Source of the DNA: Alphaproteobacteria bacterium
GTDB lineage: Bacteria > Pseudomonadota > Alphaproteobacteria > Zavarziniales > Zavarziniaceae
DNA length: 9,347 bases
Direction of reading: 5' to 3'
Assembly: GCA_021774355.1 (NCBI GenBank)
Contig: JAJFJE010000185.1
Coordinates: forward strand, 1 to 9,347
In this document: piece after piece, positions 5,762-9,347 of the stretch
Numbering within the stretch: position 1 is the first letter of the stretch
Layout of the letters: every line of letters starts with the position of its first letter
Notes under the pieces: generated by a model
Databases searched by the model: none
Seen by the model: the letters and a program-made list of their open reading frames with translations, nothing else
What the model was told of the DNA's origin: nothing
Made by a program: the position numbers and the translations under genes

Positions 5762-6703
5762 TTGATCAGCCTATCGACCGTTCCGCGTCTGGCGGTCCTG
5801 TGCGCTTTGGCGCTGGCACTGGGGCTCGGCGCCTGCAGCCGGCGCACGCCGCCGCCGCCCTCGGCCCTCGGGCCACCGGTCCAGGCGACGCTCCGGCCCT
5901 ATCAGATCAAAGGCGTCTGGTATTATCCCAAGGTCCAGTGGGACTATGACGAGACCGGCATCGCCTCGTGGTATGGCGACCCGTTTCACGGACGCCGCAC
6001 CGCGATCGGCGAAGTCTATGACATGAACGAACTGACGGCGGCCCATAAGACCTTGCAACTGCCGACCTATGCGCGGGTGACCAATCTCGGGAACGGGCGC
6101 TCGGTGGTGGTCAAGATCAACGATCGTGGCCCCTATGTGAACAACCGGATCATCGACCTGTCGCGCCGTGCCGCCCAGTTGCTCGGCTTCGAGCAGCAGG
6201 GCGTGGCCAAGGTCCGGGTTCAGGTGGTCGATGCCGCCGGCCGGCAGGGCACGGCCACGGTACCGACCCCGGTGATCTCGGACGACGAACGCCGGGCGGT
6301 CAGCTCGGCGCCGATCGGCGCGGTGACGGCCACGCCGCTGCCGCCGCCCACCGGCGCCCGGGGCCAGACGGGCAGGACGCCCACGGGCACGGGCCAGATG
6401 CCGACCCAGACAGCGCTGCCGGCCACCGACCTGCCGGACCCGCCGGCACGGGTCACCCAGATGCCGGTGCGGCCCTCGGGGGTCTATATTCAGGCCGGCG
6501 CCTTCCTGGACTACAATAATGCCGAGCGACTGCGGGCCAAGCTGGGCCGCTATGGCCGCGCCTTCATCGCCCGGGCGGCCATCGACGGCCAATTGTTCTA
6601 CCGGGTGCGGATCGGCCCCCTGGCACAGGTTGACGAGGCCGACCGGATCCTCGACCAATTGATTTCCGGCGGCGAGACCAGCGCGCGGATCATCGTCGAA
6701 TAG
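5762..6703 (+). CDS. rlpA: Septal ring lytic transglycosylase RlpA-like lipoprotein (DPBB + SPOR)
   Basis: A 313-residue lipoprotein. Its signal peptide ends in LGA-C25, a perfect lipobox, and lacks Asp at +2, so outer-membrane sorting is expected. The double-psi beta-barrel domain spans about 66-157 with GIASWYGDPFHGRRT (66-80), HKTLQLPT (95-102) and the conserved VKINDRGPY (117-125). A Pro/Thr/Gly-rich linker (165-238) leads to a SPOR domain (about 240-312) beginning GVYIQAGAF. SPOR domains bind glycan stripped of stem peptides at division sites. RlpA of Pseudomonas aeruginosa is a lytic transglycosylase acting on such glycan; E. coli RlpA is thought inactive. The translation start is TTG, chosen by the ribosome-binding site at 5747-5754. 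A D,D-carboxypeptidase gene follows 34 bases downstream, the usual alphaproteobacterial order. Confidence 0.92.
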   Translation: MISLSTVPRLAVLCALALALGLGACSRRTPPPPSALGPPVQATLRPYQIKGVWYYPKVQWDYDETGIASWYGDPFHGRRTAIGEVYDMNELTAAHKTLQLPTYARVTNLGNGRSVVVKINDRGPYVNNRIIDLSRRAAQLLGFEQQGVAKVRVQVVDAAGRQGTATVPTPVISDDERRAVSSAPIGAVTATPLPPPTGARGQTGRTPTGTGQMPTQTALPATDLPDPPARVTQMPVRPSGVYIQAGAFLDYNNAERLRAKLGRYGRAFIARAAIDGQLFYRVRIGPLAQVDEADRILDQLISGGETSARIIVE

Positions 6704-6737
6704 CTAACAACCAAGCCGTAGGTGGCGAGGACGGATC

Positions 6738-7904
6738 ATGATGGGTAATTTGGCAAAGCGGATCGGGGCGCTGGTGGCCGGCGTGGTGGTCCTGACCATG
6801 ACGCTGGCGGTCCCGGGCGGGGCGGCGGCCCAGGCCCTCGAAACGCCGGCCCGGCAGGCCTATCTGATCGACCTGTCGACCGATACCGTCCTGTTCGCGA
6901 AAAATGCCGACGACGCGATGACGCCCTCGTCGATGAGCAAGCTGATGACCGTCTACCTGGTGTTCGAACGCCTGGCCAAAGGGTCGTTGAAGCTGACCGA
7001 CACATTTCCGGTGAGCGAGCGGGCCTGGCGCATGCAGGGCTCCAAGATGTTCGTCATGGTCGGCACCCAGGTCAGCGTGGCCGACCTGCTGCGCGGCATC
7101 ATCGTGCAATCGGGCAATGATGCCTGCATCGTGGTCGCCGAGGGCCTGGCCTCCAGCGAGGAGGCCTTCGCCGCCCAGATGACGGCCAAGGCCCGGGAAC
7201 TGGGCCTGACCGGCAGCCGCTTTGCCAATGCCAGCGGCTGGCCCGATCCCAACCAGGTGATGACCGCCCACGACCTGGCGATTCTGGCTGACCGGCTGAT
7301 CACCGACTTCCCGCAATATTACCCGATCTTCTCGGAAAAGGACTTCACCTATGGCGGGATCACCCAGGGCAATCGCGATCCCCTGCTGGGCAAGGTGCCC
7401 GGGGCAGACGGCCTGAAGACCGGCCACACCGATGATGGCGGATTCGGCCTGGTCGGCGCGGTGCAGCGCGACGGCCGCCGCCTCGTGCTGGTGCTGAACG
7501 GCCTGTCGAGCATGGCCGAACGGGCCGCCGAAGGCGCGCGCATCATGGAATGGGGATTCCGCGAATTCGAGGCTTTTCCGGTGGCCAAGGCCGGCGACGT
7601 TCTGGCTGACGCCCCGGTTTGGCTGGGCGCGGCCGACACGGTCGGGCTGACGGTTGCCAAGGATACCCGGGTGTCGCTGCGCCGGGCGGCGCGTCCCGAC
7701 ATGACCGTCAAGGTGGTCTATGACAGCCCGATTCCGGCGCCGGTGGCGGCCGGCGACCACGTCGCCGACCTGGTCATTTCGGTGCCGGATTCGCCCGATA
7801 TTTCGTTGCCGCTGGTGGCCGCCGCGGAGGTCGGCAAGGCCGGCCTGTTTGGCCGGATCTTCGGCAATCTGCGCCTGTTGCTGACCGGCGAGGCAGGCTG
7901 AGCG
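6738..7904 (+). CDS. D-alanyl-D-alanine carboxypeptidase (class C PBP, PBP5/6-like; DacA/DacC type)
   Basis: This 387-residue periplasmic enzyme removes the terminal D-Ala from peptidoglycan pentapeptides and so limits cross-linking. A signal peptide (1 to about 32, ending AAAQA) precedes a peptidase S11 domain (about 35-260). Its three penicillin-binding motifs are intact: S65-M-S-K68 with the nucleophile Ser65, S125-G-N127 and K227-T-G229. A PBP5-type C-terminal beta domain (about 276-365) is followed by an amphipathic tail (366-384, GKAGLFGRIFGNLRLLL) that should attach it to the inner membrane. ATG 6738 has a GAGG site 7 bases upstream; ATG 6741 is an alternative. The coding region's stop codon is TGA at 7899-7901; the three further bases in this entry are not coding. 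It sits between rlpA and tmk, probably co-transcribed with both. Confidence 0.94.
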
Positions 7905-7914
7905 GCGCCCGGCC

Positions 7915-8550
7915 ATGGCGCCGCGCGGCCGCTTCATCACCCTTGAAGGCGGCGAGGGGGCTGGTAAATCGACCCAGGTCCGGGCCCTGGCCACGGCCCT
8001 GCAAGGCCGCGGCCACGACGTCCTGACCACCCGCGAACCGGGCGGAACGCCCGGCGCGGAGGCCCTGCGGGGTCTCCTCGTGGCCGGCGACGCGGCCCGC
8101 TGGACCCCCCTGGCGGAAGCCCTGATCCACATGGCGGCCCGGGCCGAACATGTCGAGCGGTTGGTGCTGCCGGCGCTGGCGGCGGGCCGCTGGGTCCTGT
8201 GCGACCGCTTCGTCCACTCCACGGCGGCCTATCAGGGGGTCGTCCAGGGCCTCGGGCTGGAGCGGATCTGGGCGCTGCATCAGGCCGCCTTCGGCACCCT
8301 GATGCCCGATCTGACCCTGGTTCTGGACCTGGACCCGGCGGCGGGCCTGGCACGGGCCGAGCAGCGCGGCGGCGACAGTCGCTATGAACGCATGGGCCCG
8401 GGCTTCCACCGGGCGCTGCGGGCGGCGTTTCAGCACCTGGTCGCCGCCGATCCGGCCCATCTGGTGCTGGTCGATGCCGGCGGCCCGCCGGCAGCGGTCA
8501 CCGCCAGGCTGCTGGCCGCCATCGACCAGCAGCCGGACCGGGACGGCTGA
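7915..8550 (+). CDS. tmk: Thymidylate kinase (dTMP kinase)
   Basis: A 211-residue cytoplasmic enzyme that phosphorylates dTMP to dTDP with ATP, an essential step toward dTTP. The P-loop is GGEGAGKST (12-20, with K18 and S19). REPGGT (40-45) is the thymidylate-kinase signature near the phosphate-binding region, and CDRFVHSTAAYQG (96-108) is the DR(Y/F) motif with its substrate-binding Ser and Tyr. The lid region includes RAEQRGGDSRYER (147-159), with basic residues in the lid as in the E. coli-type enzyme. The length is normal. The start is 13 bases after the carboxypeptidase stop with no strong ribosome-binding site, which suggests coupling. It ends 2 bases before the holB start, fitting an operon for DNA precursor supply and replication. 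Confidence 0.97.
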   Translation: MAPRGRFITLEGGEGAGKSTQVRALATALQGRGHDVLTTREPGGTPGAEALRGLLVAGDAARWTPLAEALIHMAARAEHVERLVLPALAAGRWVLCDRFVHSTAAYQGVVQGLGLERIWALHQAAFGTLMPDLTLVLDLDPAAGLARAEQRGGDSRYERMGPGFHRALRAAFQHLVAADPAHLVLVDAGGPPAAVTARLLAAIDQQPDRDG

Positions 8551-8552
8551 CC

Positions 8553-9347
8553 GTGGCCAGGACATCCGAGCCGACCTGGCCGCATCCCCGGGCCAGGACC
8601 ACCCTGGTCGGCCATGAAGCCGCTGCCGCAGCCCTGCTTCAGGCCACCGCCGTCGGCCGGCTGCACCATGCCTGGCTGATCGGCGGGCCGCGCGGCGTCG
8701 GCAAGGCGACCCTGGCCTATCACTTCGCCCGTTACCTGCTGGCGGCCCGGGGTCCGGCCGGACTGGCGCTCGACCAGGCGGACCCGTTGTTCCGGCGGGT
8801 CGCCGCCGGCGGCCATCCCGACCTGCTGACCGTCGAACGGGCGCCCAGTGCCACCACCGGGCGCCTGAAGGACGAAATCGGCGTCGACCAGGCCCGCAGC
8901 CTCGGCGACTTCTTTGCCCTGACGCCGCTGGAGTCAGGCTACCGGGTGGCCATTGTCGACAGCGCCGACGAGATGACCCGCAGCGCCGCCAACGCCATGC
9001 TGAAGATCCTGGAGGAGCCGCCCGAACGGGCGGTGCTGATCCTGATCGCCCACACCCCCGGGCGGCTGCTGCCGACCATCCGGTCGCGCTGCCGGCGGCT
9101 GGCCCTGCGGCCGCTTGCCGCGATGGATGTGACCCGGGTCCTGACAGAACTGCAGCCGGCTCTGCCGGCGGCCGACGCGATCGCCCTGACCGGCCTGGCC
9201 GAAGGCAGCCCCGGCCGCGCCCTGGCCCTGACGGCGGCGGGCGGCCTCGATCACTGGCGCGAGATCGGTGCGCTGCTCGAGCCGCTCGGCCGCGGCCGGC
9301 CCCTGGATATCAAGGCGGCCAACAGCCTGGCGGACCGCATCGGCGGG
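8553..9347 (+). CDS. holB: DNA polymerase III subunit delta-prime, 5' part (runs off the window)
   Basis: The first 265 codons of a frame still open at the window end. The product is the delta-prime subunit of the clamp loader, which helps load the beta sliding clamp onto primed DNA. Residues 17-62 hold the alphaproteobacterial N-terminus (LVGHEAAAAALLQ, RLHHAWLIGGPRGVGKATLA). The P-loop-like GPRGVGKA (45-52) ends in Ala where ATP-binding relatives have Ser or Thr, consistent with delta-prime not hydrolysing ATP. The DxxDxMTxxAANAMLKxLEEPP-type segment (136-157) and RSRC (177-180, containing the clamp-loader SRC motif) are intact. The zinc-binding cysteine cluster of E. coli delta-prime is absent. 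The start is GTG, 2 bases after the tmk stop, and no ATG exists in frame nearby. In related genomes metG commonly follows. Confidence 0.95.
   Translation, partial: MARTSEPTWPHPRARTTLVGHEAAAAALLQATAVGRLHHAWLIGGPRGVGKATLAYHFARYLLAARGPAGLALDQADPLFRRVAAGGHPDLLTVERAPSATTGRLKDEIGVDQARSLGDFFALTPLESGYRVAIVDSADEMTRSAANAMLKILEEPPERAVLILIAHTPGRLLPTIRSRCRRLALRPLAAMDVTRVLTELQPALPAADAIALTGLAEGSPGRALALTAAGGLDHWREIGALLEPLGRGRPLDIKAANSLADRIGG

Noticed and set aside
4507..5847. Long open frame on the minus strand (446 codons)
   Set aside because: It is antisense to the lytic transglycosylase gene, has shadow-like composition and no recognisable motif.
6690..8222. Long open frame on the minus strand (510 codons)
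   Set aside because: It lies entirely opposite the carboxypeptidase and tmk genes, is rich in Arg, His and Gln, and is a typical antisense shadow in high-GC coding DNA.
1..9347. CRISPR array, insertion sequence, rRNA or riboswitch
   Set aside because: No regularly spaced repeats, transposase motifs, rRNA segments or recognisable riboswitch folds were seen.

Overview
The window is high-GC chromosomal DNA, almost certainly from an alphaproteobacterium of Rhodospirillales-like type. The strongest evidence is the right-hand gene order: rlpA, a D,D-carboxypeptidase gene, tmk, then holB, a neighbourhood common in that class. The protein sequences agree, for example a delta-prime subunit with no zinc-binding cysteine cluster. 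Most genes show the strong G/C bias at third codon positions expected of such a genome.

Left part (1-2532): a SulP-family anion transporter with a C-terminal STAS domain, followed 8 bases later by a tandem-domain universal stress protein. They look like a two-gene operon.

Middle part (2533-3759): a stretch of clearly different composition. By hand count, bases 3001-3180 hold 89 G/C of 180, against 45 of 60 in a tmk segment (8161-8220). It holds a small orphan ORF, a strong rightward intrinsic terminator, and a leftward gene for a small PD-(D/E)XK nuclease-like protein of unknown role. It ends at the 3' end of a tRNA-Ser(UGA) gene, which has its own terminator. This looks like the remnant or edge of an element inserted at a tRNA gene. 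No integrase or convincing att duplication lies inside the window.

Right part (3760-9347): all genes point right. First comes an unrecognised, secreted, cysteine-rich protein. Then come three cell-wall enzymes: an MltB-type lytic transglycosylase, the septal lipoprotein RlpA (DPBB plus SPOR), and a penicillin-binding D-Ala-D-Ala carboxypeptidase. They are followed by thymidylate kinase and the 5' part of holB (DNA polymerase III delta-prime), which runs off the window. The cell-wall genes trim and cleave peptidoglycan; tmk and holB serve dTTP supply and replication.

No clear new multi-gene system is visible. The items most worth a second look are the orphan nuclease-like gene in the tRNA-adjacent block, the cysteine-rich secreted protein, and the orphan ORF plus terminator at 2702-2948.
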